A stretch of 64,000 nt of DNA from Acinetobacter lwoffii. Its GTDB lineage: Bacteria > Pseudomonadota > Gammaproteobacteria > Pseudomonadales > Moraxellaceae. The translations under genes were made by a program, and so were the position numbers. The notes under the pieces were generated by a model. It had not been told where the DNA came from. It worked only from the letters and a program-made list of their open reading frames with translations, and did no database searches. The DNA is taken from contig NZ_JAMXXN010000006.1 in assembly GCF_024129435.1 (NCBI RefSeq), forward strand, positions 1 through 64,000. The letters are read 5' to 3'. This document shows, in pieces, positions 37,784 through 47,685 of this stretch (positions are counted from its first letter, which is position 1; each line of letters begins with the position of its first letter).

Positions 37784-38785
37784 ATGTTGTATTCTCTAGC
37801 CCGCCCTTTGTTGTTTTCTTTAGCACCAGAGCGTGCACATGAGCTGACATTATCACTATTGAAATCATCCCATAAAATGGGCTTGATGCGTCAAAACGTT
37901 GCTGCGAAACCTGTGACCTGTATGGGAATCGAATTTCCCAATCCGGTAGGTCTTGCGGCAGGTTTGGACAAAAATGGTGCCTATATTGACGCCCTTGCCG
38001 GTCAAGGTTTTGGTTTTATTGAAATTGGTACCATTACCCCGCGACCGCAAGCCGGCAATCCTCATCCGCGTTTATTCCGTTTGCCACAGGCCAAAGCCAT
38101 TATTAACCGTATGGGCTTTAATAATGATGGCGTGGATCAGCTGGTTGAAAATGTCAAAGCGGCCAAATTTAAAGGCATTCTCGGTATTAATATCGGTAAA
38201 AACGCTGATACTCCGGTAGAAAAAGCAGTAGATGATTACCTCATCTGTTTAGAAAAAGTCTATAATTATGCTTCTTATATTACCGTCAACATTTCTTCTC
38301 CCAATACCAAAAACCTGCGCAGCCTGCAAAGTGGTGATGCACTTACCGAACTGCTGGAAACGCTGAAAAACCGTCAACTTGAATTGGCTCAGGAATACCA
38401 GCATTATGTACCTTTGGTACTCAAAGTGGCGCCTGATCTGGATAACAGCGATATTACCTTTATTGCCAAACAGTTATTGCAATTCAAGATCGATGGTCTG
38501 ATCGTGACCAATACCACACTGTCGCGTGAAGGTGTAGAGGGTCTGGAGCATGCAGAAGAAGCGGGCGGTTTGTCTGGCGCGCCGGTATTTGAGAAAAGTA
38601 CCGCATGTCTGGCTGCATTTGCTGCGGTATTAAAAGGACAAATTCCATTGATTGGTGTGGGTGGTATTCTTTCAGGTGCAGATGCTGCTGCCAAGAAACA
38701 GGCAGGCGCCAACCTTGTACAAGTTTATAGTGGCCTCATCTATACCGGACCTAAACTTGTAAAAGATTGTGTAGACGCACTTTAA
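37784..38785 (+). CDS. pyrD: Dihydroorotate dehydrogenase (quinone), class 2
   Basis: This FMN enzyme of the inner-membrane face oxidises dihydroorotate to orotate with ubiquinone. The 333-residue length and the N-terminal amphipathic extension ([19 protein letters not shown]) mark class 2. Motifs are [30 protein letters not shown], the substrate segment [14 protein letters not shown] with the catalytic serine region, and [12 protein letters not shown] for FMN phosphate. It is a second pyrimidine gene in the window, distant from pyrB. Confidence 0.96.
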   Translation: MLYSLARPLLFSLAPERAHELTLSLLKSSHKMGLMRQNVAAKPVTCMGIEFPNPVGLAAGLDKNGAYIDALAGQGFGFIEIGTITPRPQAGNPHPRLFRLPQAKAIINRMGFNNDGVDQLVENVKAAKFKGILGINIGKNADTPVEKAVDDYLICLEKVYNYASYITVNISSPNTKNLRSLQSGDALTELLETLKNRQLELAQEYQHYVPLVLKVAPDLDNSDITFIAKQLLQFKIDGLIVTNTTLSREGVEGLEHAEEAGGLSGAPVFEKSTACLAAFAAVLKGQIPLIGVGGILSGADAAAKKQAGANLVQVYSGLIYTGPKLVKDCVDAL

Positions 38786-38790
38786 ATCCT

Positions 38791-39372
38791 ATGAATGCCA
38801 TTGATATCTTTCTACTGATTATCTTGCTCATTGGAGGGCTCAACGGTTTGCGTCAAGGATTTATTAAAGCCTTTGCGAACTTAGTGGGATGGATCTTTGC
38901 CCTGATTGTTGCGGCAAAATATTCAACGCTACTTGCGCCGTCTATGGTTGCTCTGAGTACAGATCCAGTTGTACAAAAGATTGCGGCCTTCGCTTTTATC
39001 GTCCTGCTGATTGTAGTTCTGACCTGGATCGTTACTGCACTGTTGAACCGTATTTTAAAGAGTCTTAAACTTGGTCCTCTCAACCGTCTGGCCGGTGGTG
39101 TCTTTGGTAGCCTGAAAGGTTTGCTGATTGTCCTGATTACCATGCAGGGGATTGGTCCGTGGGTAGAAAGCTCACCGCACTGGAAACAGTCCAAGTTTAT
39201 TCAAGCCTTATTGCCTTATGCACCTTGGGCGACTCAAATGTCGAAAGAAGCCGCGAATGGCGCACTACAACATATCAAGCCTGAAGGTGCATCGAAACCT
39301 TCAGCTTCATCATCTGAAACATCGTCCAAGTCTGGAGCTGCAGATGAGTCTACAAATAATCCTTTTTATTAA
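38791..39372 (+). CDS. cvpA: CvpA-family membrane protein
   Basis: The 193-residue protein has four hydrophobic segments in its first 130 residues, beginning MNAIDIFLLIILLIGGLNGLRQGF, the CvpA hallmark, then LNRLAGGVFGSLKGLLIVLI. The C-terminal 35 residues are a Ser/Lys-rich tail. CvpA is required for colicin V production in E. coli and affects envelope stress; its mechanism is unclear. It sits 5 bp after pyrD and 24 bp before purF, the classic cvpA-purF pairing. ATG 38791 is chosen; the longer frame would overlap pyrD. Confidence 0.92.
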   Translation: MNAIDIFLLIILLIGGLNGLRQGFIKAFANLVGWIFALIVAAKYSTLLAPSMVALSTDPVVQKIAAFAFIVLLIVVLTWIVTALLNRILKSLKLGPLNRLAGGVFGSLKGLLIVLITMQGIGPWVESSPHWKQSKFIQALLPYAPWATQMSKEAANGALQHIKPEGASKPSASSSETSSKSGAADESTNNPFY

Positions 39373-39396
39373 TCCTAGCTTGTCTGCGAGGTTGCT

Positions 39397-40932
39397 ATGT
39401 GTGGAGTAGTTGGTATAGCTGGTAAATCACCCGTTAACCAAATGTTGTTTGATGCATTAACGATGTTACAACATCGTGGACAAGATGCAGCTGGGATCGT
39501 GACATGTGATGAAGGACGTTTATTCCTGCGCAAAGACAATGGCATGGTGCGTGATGTATTCCATACCCGTCATATGCGTGCTTTGAAAGGAAATTACGGT
39601 ATTGGTCATGTGCGTTATCCAACAGCCGGTTCATCGAGCAGTGCAGAAGCACAGCCGTTTTATGTGAACTCGCCGTACGGGATTACCTTGGCACATAATG
39701 GTAACCTGACCAATGCTGAAGAAATTCATGATGACCTGTTCAAAACTGACTTGCGTCATATGAACACCGATTCTGATTCGGAAGTCCTGTTAAACGTGTT
39801 TGCGCATGAATTGCAAAAACATGGCAAACTGGTACCTACGTCGGAAGATATTTTTCATGCGGTGACGCGTGTGCATGAGCGTTGTAAAGGTGCTTATGGC
39901 GTGGTGGCGATGATTACCGGTCAGGGTCTGGTAGGCTTCCGTGATCCAAATGGTATTCGTCCATTGATCTACGGTTCGCGTGAAACTGAACAGGGTATGG
40001 AGTATATCATTGCTTCTGAGTCGGTTGCGATTACTGCGCTGGGCTTTAAAGTTGAGCGTGATATTTTGCCGGGTGAAGCGGTATTTATTGATTTAGAAGG
40101 TAACTTCTTCACCAAGCAATGTGCAGTGAATGCTGAATACCGTCCTTGTATTTTTGAATATGTTTATTTTGCCCGTCCAGATGCCATCATTGATGGAATC
40201 TCGGTGTATAAAGCACGTTTAAAAATGGGTGAGAAGCTGGCGCAAAAGATTCTGCGCGAGTGGGGTGAAGAGCATGATATTGATGTGGTGATTCCGATTC
40301 CGGATACTTCACGTACTTCTGCATTGGAACTTGCCAATATGCTGGGTGTGAAATTCCGTGAAGGTTTCATGAAAAACCGTTACATTGGTCGTACCTTCAT
40401 TATGCCTGGTCAGCAGCTGCGTAAAAAATCGGTACGTCAGAAACTGAACCCGGTTGAGCTTGAGTTTAAAGGTAAAAATGTACTGTTGGTGGATGACTCG
40501 ATTGTCCGTGGTACAACCTGTAATGAAATTATCCAGATGGCTCGTGATTCTGGCGCGAAAAAAGTATTCTTTGCTTCTGCAGCACCGATGGTGAAATATC
40601 CAAACGTTTATGGTATTGATATGCCGGCGAAATCTGAGCTGATTGCATCGGAACGTAGCGTGGAAGAAATCCGTGAAATTATTGGTGCTGACCGTCTGAT
40701 TTTCCAGGATCTGGAAGATTTGAAAGATGCGGTAAGAACCATCAAGGTGCCGGACGTCAAAGACTTTGATTGTTCAGTGTTTGATGGCATCTATGTTTCG
40801 GGTGGCATTGATGCGCAATATCTGGATGACCTACAGCAAAAACGTAGTGACAGTGCCATGAAAGAAAGCAATTATATTGATGTCAATATTGATGCAGCCT
40901 CAGTGGATTTGACTGGTGTACGCGAAGTCTAA
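39397..40932 (+). CDS. purF: Amidophosphoribosyltransferase
   Basis: PurF catalyses the first committed step of purine synthesis, PRPP plus glutamine to phosphoribosylamine. The 511-residue protein begins [11 protein letters not shown], so Cys2 becomes the N-terminal glutaminase nucleophile after Met removal. It continues with [11 protein letters not shown] and [14 protein letters not shown]. The C-terminal phosphoribosyltransferase domain has the PRPP motif [13 protein letters not shown] near residues 365-377. It is the last gene of the pyrD-cvpA-purF run, closed by a terminator. Confidence 0.97.
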   Translation: MCGVVGIAGKSPVNQMLFDALTMLQHRGQDAAGIVTCDEGRLFLRKDNGMVRDVFHTRHMRALKGNYGIGHVRYPTAGSSSSAEAQPFYVNSPYGITLAHNGNLTNAEEIHDDLFKTDLRHMNTDSDSEVLLNVFAHELQKHGKLVPTSEDIFHAVTRVHERCKGAYGVVAMITGQGLVGFRDPNGIRPLIYGSRETEQGMEYIIASESVAITALGFKVERDILPGEAVFIDLEGNFFTKQCAVNAEYRPCIFEYVYFARPDAIIDGISVYKARLKMGEKLAQKILREWGEEHDIDVVIPIPDTSRTSALELANMLGVKFREGFMKNRYIGRTFIMPGQQLRKKSVRQKLNPVELEFKGKNVLLVDDSIVRGTTCNEIIQMARDSGAKKVFFASAAPMVKYPNVYGIDMPAKSELIASERSVEEIREIIGADRLIFQDLEDLKDAVRTIKVPDVKDFDCSVFDGIYVSGGIDAQYLDDLQQKRSDSAMKESNYIDVNIDAASVDLTGVREV

Positions 40933-40950
40933 GTAGTTAAAATCATCATG

Positions 40951-40977
40951 AAAAAGCGGGAATTTCCCGCTTTTTTG
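40951..40977 (+). terminator. Terminator of purF
   Basis: The stem AAAAAGCGGGAA / TTCCCGCTTTTTT is essentially a perfect palindrome ending in T6. Confidence 0.92.
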
Positions 40978-41021
40978 TTTTATGATGAGCCCATTGAAAA
41001 TTATCATTTTAGGGTTCTGCA

Positions 41022-42911
41022 TTGCGAAACGTAGGATACGATTTTATAAAAAACAAAAATATAGTACTACCTGTAAGTTTTTGCCTGATTGCAATTCTGT
41101 TGACTATTTTTATTATTAATACCGTTGTTGGTCTCTTTGTCTTTTATACTGATCCTAGCCAGTCAATCTTCTGGCATGTGCTAAGTCCTTATCTGATTGC
41201 TTTGTTGTTATGTGCCATGATGATCTCGGTCATCTATGAATTCTATATTTTTCGGAATGGCGGTTATTCGCTGGCGAAGCAGTTGGGTGCACGTCGGTTG
41301 AGTCCGATGGACAGTATTCCAGAAGAAAGTGCTGCACTGCACATTAACCAGCAACTGTCAGAGACTTTTCTGATTGACGTTCCGGCGGTATATGTGCTGC
41401 CCGATGAAGTTGGTGTCAATGCATTGACGGCAGGGTTTAGTCCGCGGGATACCGCAATTATCCTGACTTGGGGTGCGATACAAACACTGGATAAAGTCGA
41501 GCTGTATGGCTTGCTCAGCCATGAATTCAATAAAATTCTCTCTGGTGAAGCTGCAGAAAATACCCGTTTGAAAATTCTGTATAGCAGTCTAACCACGTTT
41601 AGTCAGTGTGGCAGTAAGATTGCCAAGTCCGGTTTTTATCGAGCGGGTAGTCCCCGTGAAAACAAGTTTGAAACTTTCTATGTTGCAGTCGGTGCGGTGA
41701 TCTGGCTGATTGGTAGTTTGGGTGTTTTGATTTCCCGTTTTATTAAATATATTTCACTGGGTGGTCGGACCTATAAAAATGATCGAAAGACCCGACGCCT
41801 GATTCAAAATGATGCCAATATTCAGACTTTACTCAGAATCCATGTGCATCATTCTGGCTCCCAGATTTATAGTGAATATGCTGAATCGATTTCACATATG
41901 TGCTTTGCCAATTCTTTGAGCCCACAAAACTGGCTGAATATTCATCCTAATATCAATCAGCGGATTTATGAATTAAATCCTGCCTTGATTCAGGACTTAC
42001 AGCTTGAGAATCTGAAAAAACTCAAAAATCAGCCTTTATTTAGTTTGTTTCGTTCTTTGGAAGAAGTGGTACCTGAAACTGCAATGAGCTGGAGCTCGCC
42101 ACAACCTTTACCCTTGTTGCGCTTATCTCCAATCAGTTTTGCAATTAAAGATGCGATCAAGCCATTGAACCCGGAGCTTCGGCTCAAGATGCCACGTCCG
42201 GAACTGATTGAGCGTGCATTACAAACGGCAACCGGCTCTCGTGAAGTGATGGTCGCCATTTTAATGATTCGTCAATATCGTGAATTTATTCCGACTGAGG
42301 CTGAAGTCAGCCGTGCCATTGTAGATTCATTGCTCAACCTGGATGGGCGGGTACATATTTCGATTTTCCAGCAAGCCTGTAACAATATTGGTGGCATGCC
42401 GACAACTGTTGCACGCCAGTTTTTGATGAAGCTGGCACGGATTATTCAGGAAGATGGCGAAATTGGCCTGTTGGATGCATTATTACTGGAATGTGTGAAA
42501 TACGAACTGAATTTGCTTCCTGCACATACGCCTACCGCACTCGATGAGGTCAAGCCACAGATTGTGCGTTTGATTGACGCCTTGCTGCATGTACAGCAGA
42601 TTAATAGTGGCAACCAGCTTGAGGTACGGGAGCGAATTTTAAACCGGATTCTGACCGCTCAGGAACTGGACTTATATAATGAAATTTCTGATGAGCCGAT
42701 TGATCTAGCAGAAATCCTGAATGATATTGCGGGGCTGTTATTGCGTGATCGCCTCAGTATTTTAGGCATTGCAGAGGCCTGTTTGTGGAGTGACCGTATC
42801 GTGACACAGGATGAGCTGGACGTGATGGAGCTGTTGTATTGGCGCTTGGGTTTTGAGGCAGAGCAGGTCGTTCAGCAAATGTTAAAGAAGAACAGTTTAA
42901 CCATTTTGTAG
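41022..42911 (+). CDS. M48-peptidase-like membrane protein lacking zinc ligands (pseudoprotease)
   Basis: The 629-residue protein has two N-terminal membrane helices (about 15-42 and 50-76), an M48-like core and a third helix near 225-245. The sequence GLLSHEFNKILSGE (164-177) aligns with the LAHEFSHILNGD zinc motif of membrane M48 peptidases, but the second histidine of HExxH is lysine (H167, E168, F169, N170, K171). The distal ligand region (REYLAD in active relatives) is also not recognisable, whereas the later GSQI...ISHMCFANSL...HPNINQRIYELNP block is kept. The last 60 residues (CLWSDRIVTQDELDVMELLY) resemble a TerB-like helical domain. The start is TTG; no nearby ATG exists. It is probably catalytically dead and may have a scaffolding or regulatory role. 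Confidence 0.72.
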   Translation: MRNVGYDFIKNKNIVLPVSFCLIAILLTIFIINTVVGLFVFYTDPSQSIFWHVLSPYLIALLLCAMMISVIYEFYIFRNGGYSLAKQLGARRLSPMDSIPEESAALHINQQLSETFLIDVPAVYVLPDEVGVNALTAGFSPRDTAIILTWGAIQTLDKVELYGLLSHEFNKILSGEAAENTRLKILYSSLTTFSQCGSKIAKSGFYRAGSPRENKFETFYVAVGAVIWLIGSLGVLISRFIKYISLGGRTYKNDRKTRRLIQNDANIQTLLRIHVHHSGSQIYSEYAESISHMCFANSLSPQNWLNIHPNINQRIYELNPALIQDLQLENLKKLKNQPLFSLFRSLEEVVPETAMSWSSPQPLPLLRLSPISFAIKDAIKPLNPELRLKMPRPELIERALQTATGSREVMVAILMIRQYREFIPTEAEVSRAIVDSLLNLDGRVHISIFQQACNNIGGMPTTVARQFLMKLARIIQEDGEIGLLDALLLECVKYELNLLPAHTPTALDEVKPQIVRLIDALLHVQQINSGNQLEVRERILNRILTAQELDLYNEISDEPIDLAEILNDIAGLLLRDRLSILGIAEACLWSDRIVTQDELDVMELLYWRLGFEAEQVVQQMLKKNSLTIL

Positions 42912-43115
42912 AAAATAAATGAGAACGCGCAGCTTTAGCCGGAATCTGTTATAACAGCAGGAATGGTTTAATTGTGTATTAAAAACACGGTTTTTAACAT
43001 GCAGCTAAACTTTGTACTAGAATCCATCAGGATAAAAAAGAAAAGCTGAAAAAGTTCGGCAAAGCACAGGCAATCCGGCTAAAATGTTCAGCCTGAAATT
43101 GGTGATGATGAAAAG

Positions 43116-43760
43116 ATGATTGGGCATCAGCGTGACATACTGGCAACATTAGGAATCGATCTCTGGATTCCTAGGGACAGCGCATGTCAGCCGCATCAGG
43201 TTTCGATCTGGCGTGATCAGGCTGCACCTGAATTTCACACTGATATCGTTTTGCCACAGCCTGCTTCCGTAGAGGCGTTGGCTGATCTGCCGATTCCTGA
43301 GTCAGAGCCAATTGTTACGCTTAAGGTTGATACACCACCTGCGGCACCGACTCACATTGCACCTGTTCAGGAACAGCGTGAAATCGTACAAATCCCGCCA
43401 TTCAGTTTGCAGGCTTTAAGTCTGGCACATTGCAGTATCGTGATTGATGCAACTGCAATGACCGAAGACACCCAGAATTTATGGGGCAATATCCAGCGTG
43501 CAGTCCCAGGTGAGTTTCATGAGCTGAACTGGCCATTTCCCTGGGCCAATGTTCAGGATGGAAGTGGTGTAGAATCCTATATTCAGGGTTTTCTGGATGG
43601 AATGAGTGCAGAGAAAAATATTATTTTCCTCGGGCCTGTAGCGCATATATCAAATACGAAAATGATCCAGTTGGCATCTTTACAAGAAATGCTGGATCAG
43701 CCGATTCTAAAAAAACGTTTATGGCAGTTTATGCAAAATAGGACTGCCAGTCTGGAATAA
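43116..43760 (+). CDS. Candidate DNA polymerase III psi subunit (HolD-like)
   Basis: This 214-residue soluble protein is not strongly conserved. Its start, HQRDILATLGIDLWIPRDSA, resembles the N-terminus of E. coli HolD (RDWQLQQLGITQWSLRRP), the segment that binds chi. Its end, EMLDQPILKKRLWQFMQN, resembles the HolD C-terminus (RANPTARAALWQQI). Between them is a proline-rich linker (about 55-100), longer than in E. coli (HolD there is 137 residues). A strand pattern (IVIDATAM, IIFLGPVAHI) follows. Psi would join the chi subunit to the clamp loader. The neighbour is a dehydrogenase, so there is no context support. The assignment is by pattern only. Confidence 0.5.
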   Translation: MIGHQRDILATLGIDLWIPRDSACQPHQVSIWRDQAAPEFHTDIVLPQPASVEALADLPIPESEPIVTLKVDTPPAAPTHIAPVQEQREIVQIPPFSLQALSLAHCSIVIDATAMTEDTQNLWGNIQRAVPGEFHELNWPFPWANVQDGSGVESYIQGFLDGMSAEKNIIFLGPVAHISNTKMIQLASLQEMLDQPILKKRLWQFMQNRTASLE

Positions 43761-43782
43761 TCTTGCTATGGAATAAAAATAG

Positions 43783-44748
43783 ATGAAACAAAAAGTGGTT
43801 GTATTTAGTCAAATTGATACTGATATTCAAAACAAGCTGGAACAAAATTATCAGGTTAGTTATATACAACCGAAGCTAGGCGATGTGAATCAACAGCTTT
43901 TGCAGCAGGTTCAGGATGCTGATGGCATGATTGGCGCAGGGCGCTTGTTGAATCGCGATAATCTGGCCAGTGCCACCCGGTTAAAAATTATCTCCAGTGT
44001 CAGTGTCGGTTATGACAACTATGAACTGGATTATTTAAATGAAAAGAAAATTTATCTCAGTCATACGCCGCATGTACTGACTGAAACCACTGCTGACCTG
44101 GCTTTCACTTTACTGATGTCAGCAGCACGCAAAGTGGCTTACCTGGATCAATGGACCAAGCAGGGACAATGGCAGCGTACCGTGGGCGAAGCACAATTTG
44201 GTATGGATATTTTTGGAAAAACCCTCGGAATTATTGGTCTCGGTCATATTGGAGCTGCAATCGCACGTCGTGGTTTTTACGGTTTTAATATGAATATTCT
44301 GTATCATAATCGTCGGGAAAAACCAGAAATCGCTCAAGGGTTGAATGCGCAATATTGCCAGCTTGAGGAACTGTTACAGCGTTCTGACTTTGTGGTCGTT
44401 GCAGTAGATTTGAATGCGGATTCCAAAGCCCTGATTGCAGCAGCAGAATTGGCGAAAATGCAACCTCATGCGGTATTGGTCAATATTTCACGTGGCTCGG
44501 TCATTGATGAACAGGCATTGATTGAGGCTTTAAAGAACAAGCAAATTTTTGCTGCCGGTCTGGACGTGTATCAGAAAGAGCCGTTAAAAGAATCAGAATT
44601 ATTCCAGTTGGACAATGTGGTCACATTGCCACATGTGGGTTCGGCCACTGCAGCGACCCGTAAAAAAATGGCAGAACTGGCCTATCAGAATCTGGTCGAT
44701 GCCTTGGAAGGACGAGTGCCCCGTTATGTGGTCAATCCAGAATTTTAA
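43783..44748 (+). CDS. D-2-hydroxyacid dehydrogenase (GhrB/2-ketogluconate reductase-like)
   Basis: The 321-residue NAD(P)-dependent enzyme has the D-isomer-specific 2-hydroxyacid dehydrogenase layout. It shows a Rossmann motif GKTLGIIGLGHIGAAIARRG near 145-163, VLVNISRGSVIDEQALIEAL with the catalytic arginine, a conserved glutamate in VYQKEPL, and the catalytic histidine in LPHVGSATAATR. It most resembles glyoxylate/hydroxypyruvate/2-ketogluconate reductases; the natural substrate is not certain. The gene is 22 bp after the HolD-like gene. Confidence 0.88.
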   Translation: MKQKVVVFSQIDTDIQNKLEQNYQVSYIQPKLGDVNQQLLQQVQDADGMIGAGRLLNRDNLASATRLKIISSVSVGYDNYELDYLNEKKIYLSHTPHVLTETTADLAFTLLMSAARKVAYLDQWTKQGQWQRTVGEAQFGMDIFGKTLGIIGLGHIGAAIARRGFYGFNMNILYHNRREKPEIAQGLNAQYCQLEELLQRSDFVVVAVDLNADSKALIAAAELAKMQPHAVLVNISRGSVIDEQALIEALKNKQIFAAGLDVYQKEPLKESELFQLDNVVTLPHVGSATAATRKKMAELAYQNLVDALEGRVPRYVVNPEF

Positions 44749-44863
44749 AATGCCATTAAATGTAGTTGGAATGGTATTAAAAAATAACATTTTCTTGCGT
44801 CTCTGCTCATTGTTCAATGCTATATTCAAGACAGATTAGATTGGCAGGATTAGAGATTTTTCA

Positions 44864-46306
44864 TTGAAACGATTGGCGCTGGCGTGTGGCTTAAGTCTGT
44901 GTATGGTAGCAGGGCACAGCTCTAACCATGATTTTAATCAAGCAAATGTACAATTTTCTGTGCCTGATATTGGTACAGGCGTCGGCTTACTTGATCAACA
45001 AAAAGAAAAAATGATCGGTGAAAAAGTCTATCGTGAAGTGCATAAACAAATGCCAGTCATGCAGAATCCATGGCTTGAAGATCAACTGCTTTCGGTATTT
45101 TCTCATATACTGAGTCAAACTCAGTTACAACAGCCGATCGGTTTGCTGGTCATTAATGATCCGCAAATTAATGCTTTCGCCGTACCGGGTGGCCTCTTTG
45201 CACTTAATGCTGGTCTGATTAATTCAGCCCGAAACATGGATGAAGTGGCAGGAGTGATGGCGCATGAAATTGCACATGTCACACAACGTCATTACAGTCG
45301 TTCTCAGGATGCATTTAAAGGCCAAGGTTTACTGGCGCTAGCCGGAATTCTCGTCGGTGCTTTGGTCGCTTCTCAGGCAGATGGTGATGTCGGCACAGCG
45401 GTCATGATGGGTTCACAGGCAGCACTTCTAGATAAACAGCTCACCTATAGTCGTAATCAGGAGCGCGAAGCAGACCGGATCGGGATGCAGTATATGTACC
45501 GTTCTGGCTATAACCCGCATAGCATGGCAGACTTCTTTGAGGTCATGCATCGCTCGACCAGCCGATTGAGCTTTCTGCCAGATTTCTGGTTCACTCATCC
45601 ACTCACCACAGAGCGTATGAGTGAAGCGCGTTTACGTGCCAACCAGCTTCCTGCGGTGAAACGCAATCTCAATGATCAAGACTTTGAAATTATCAAGTGG
45701 TATAGCAGGGTATTGTCTGGTCAGACCAATGCAGAGCAGCTTATCCTGATGGACCGGCAAAATAATTTTGCAGGCCAGCTTGCCTTAACTGCCTATCAAA
45801 TACAGCAAAGTGATTTTCAGGCCGCGCAGGCTACTTTAAATCGAGCAAAAAAGCATAATCAGATGCATCCTTTGCAGGTTTTATTTCAGACCGATATTTA
45901 TTTAGCGCAGAACCAGCTTGATGCTGCCTTGAAAAGTGTAGCGTCAGCAGCGCGGATCATGCCGGAGAATCGAGCGCTCAATTATAAATATGCAGAAGTG
46001 TTGATTCGTGCCAAGCAACCTGATCAGGCAAAAATTTTAGTGCAGCGATTTTTAAATGCCAATTCACGGGATGTGAGTGGCTGGCGACTGATGCAGCTTG
46101 CTGCCAATGTAGAGCCGGATTCGCCGATCAAGGCTGCTAATGTGCTGCGCTATCGTGCAGAAGTAGAATATTGGTCAGGATATGAAGAAACTGCCATCAA
46201 ATCATTATTACATGCACAGCGTAGCGTAAAGAATAATCAATCTTTATCGTCCACCATTCGCCAGCGTCTGAAGCAGATGCAGCAGGCACATCAATATAAG
46301 ATTTAA
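44864..46306 (+). CDS. Periplasmic M48 metalloprotease (BepA-like) with TPR tail
   Basis: The 480-residue exported protein begins with a signal peptide (KRLALACGLSLCMVAGHSS). The M48 zinc motif HEIAH is at 134-138, with the third ligand in READRIGMQY further on and AVPGG ahead of the active site. The C-terminal half (about 255-470) is helical and TPR-like, matching BepA, which assembles LptD and degrades misfolded outer-membrane proteins. The start is TTG. In contrast to the pseudoprotease at 41022, all zinc ligands are intact. It is monocistronic. Confidence 0.9.
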   Translation: MKRLALACGLSLCMVAGHSSNHDFNQANVQFSVPDIGTGVGLLDQQKEKMIGEKVYREVHKQMPVMQNPWLEDQLLSVFSHILSQTQLQQPIGLLVINDPQINAFAVPGGLFALNAGLINSARNMDEVAGVMAHEIAHVTQRHYSRSQDAFKGQGLLALAGILVGALVASQADGDVGTAVMMGSQAALLDKQLTYSRNQEREADRIGMQYMYRSGYNPHSMADFFEVMHRSTSRLSFLPDFWFTHPLTTERMSEARLRANQLPAVKRNLNDQDFEIIKWYSRVLSGQTNAEQLILMDRQNNFAGQLALTAYQIQQSDFQAAQATLNRAKKHNQMHPLQVLFQTDIYLAQNQLDAALKSVASAARIMPENRALNYKYAEVLIRAKQPDQAKILVQRFLNANSRDVSGWRLMQLAANVEPDSPIKAANVLRYRAEVEYWSGYEETAIKSLLHAQRSVKNNQSLSSTIRQRLKQMQQAHQYKI

Positions 46307-46413
46307 AGCTGAACTGGGTTTTAAGTTTTTGTATCAGGATGATATAGCAAGAATATATTCAATCAGGCTACAATATTTTTGAAAGATCAGCGTGAATCAA
46401 ACTGAAGCATAAT

Positions 46414-46773
46414 ATGAAAAAAATACTATTGGGCGTGTGTCTACTGGGGTGGAGTTATGGGGTTTTTGCTGCGAGTGCAGTTGAATATGTAGAAGCAATA
46501 GAACGAATTAATGCGGATTATAAAAAGGAATCGCGTCAGTTTTTAAGTGGTTTAAATCCGCAGCAACAGGGATTTAGTCCTGAGCAGAATGCAAAATTTT
46601 GTGGAATTGTAGGACGTTATGTTGATCGTTTATATCAGGCCGCTGACCAGAATCGTCCTTATCTGGATCGTCAGTTTCAAAATATGAGTAAACGGGATGT
46701 AATTGTAGAAGTGAAATCGTCGAAAGAGATGCAATTACTTAAGCGTTATCAGGTCGATTGTAATTTGCAATGA
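46414..46773 (+). CDS. Exported protein of unknown function, 119 aa
   Basis: A clear Sec signal peptide (MKKILLGVCLLGWSYGVFA, cleavage before ASAVEY) leads a roughly 100-residue mature protein. It is mostly helical and charged (YVEAIERINADYKKESRQFL), with two cysteines, at FCGIV and VDCNLQ, that could form a disulfide. I do not recognise a family. It follows the BepA-like gene after 107 bp on the same strand. Confidence 0.75.
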   Translation: MKKILLGVCLLGWSYGVFAASAVEYVEAIERINADYKKESRQFLSGLNPQQQGFSPEQNAKFCGIVGRYVDRLYQAADQNRPYLDRQFQNMSKRDVIVEVKSSKEMQLLKRYQVDCNLQ

Positions 46774-46842
46774 GAATACGTCAGGAACTGTCTTTGATTA
46801 AAGGCAGTTCAACGTTAAAGAGAAAATGCTAGAGAGTATGGA

Positions 46843-47289
46843 TTAAGCAAGTTGCGCTTTGATTTTGGCGGAAACTTGTGCAGGATCGGCGCGCCCGGCT
46901 ATGAGCGGACGCAGAGAATTCATCACCTTACCCATATCTTTCATGCTAGTAGCTTGTTGCGCTGCAATAGCTTGCGCAATCATGGAATCAAGTTCTTCCT
47001 CAGTCATAGCTTCTGGTAGAAACTGAGACAAAATCTCAATTTCGGCTTGTTCCTTACTAGCTAAATCATCTCGGCCAGCGCCTGCAAAGGCTTTAACCGA
47101 TTCTTTACGTTGTTTAATTTGTTTTTCAATGACCGCAAGAACCTGAGCGTCGTCAAGTTCTTTGCGCTCATCGACTTCGATTTGCTTAATTGCTGCCTGT
47201 AGACTACGAATGACCGTCAGCTTGGACATTTCTTTGGCACGCATTGTTGCTTTCAAAACATCCGTGATTTGGTCTTTTAAAGTCGTCAT
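46843..47289 (-). CDS. yqeY: GatB/YqeY-domain protein
   Basis: The 148-residue helical protein has the YqeY family start (LKDQITDVLKATMRAKEMSKLTVIRSLQAAIKQIEVD) and the GKVMNSLRPLIAGRADPAQVS tail shared with the C-terminal tRNA-binding domain of GatB. Its exact function is unknown; a role with tRNA-dependent amidation has been proposed for the domain. It lies 33 bp downstream of rpsU, a common pairing. Confidence 0.92.
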   Translation of the reverse strand: MTTLKDQITDVLKATMRAKEMSKLTVIRSLQAAIKQIEVDERKELDDAQVLAVIEKQIKQRKESVKAFAGAGRDDLASKEQAEIEILSQFLPEAMTEEELDSMIAQAIAAQQATSMKDMGKVMNSLRPLIAGRADPAQVSAKIKAQLA

Positions 47290-47322
47290 TATTTATTCCA
47301 GGCAATCAATCACAAATTAATC

Positions 47323-47538
47323 TTAGTAAAGGCGAGTTGTACGTACTGATTCACGCGCCAATTTCTTTTGGTAGCGTTTAACAGCAGCAGCTTTTTTGCG
47401 CTTACGTTCTTGAGTTGGTTTCTCGTAGAATTCACGCTTACGTACGTCAGCAAGAACACCCGCTTTTTCGCATGAACGTTTGAAACGACGGATAGCTACG
47501 TCTACTGGTTCGCCTTCTTTCAATTTAACTTGTGGCAT
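47323..47538 (-). CDS. rpsU: 30S ribosomal protein S21
   Basis: The 71-residue basic protein has the S21 pattern ([27 protein letters not shown], then [21 protein letters not shown]). It sits near the anti-Shine-Dalgarno end of 16S rRNA on the small subunit. It is transcribed with yqeY and divergently from tsaD, a typical gammaproteobacterial arrangement. Confidence 0.97.
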
Positions 47539-47685
47539 GAAGAATCCTCATATCAGTTAGGGTAAGATCTCGGGCTGAATTGCCCTCAATCACAAGTGAA
47601 GGTCAGTATTTTACTCATTTACATCTCATACCACAAGTCTATAATAGTTGCTGCAATAGAATTGATACAGGTTATAGGCAGTTTA

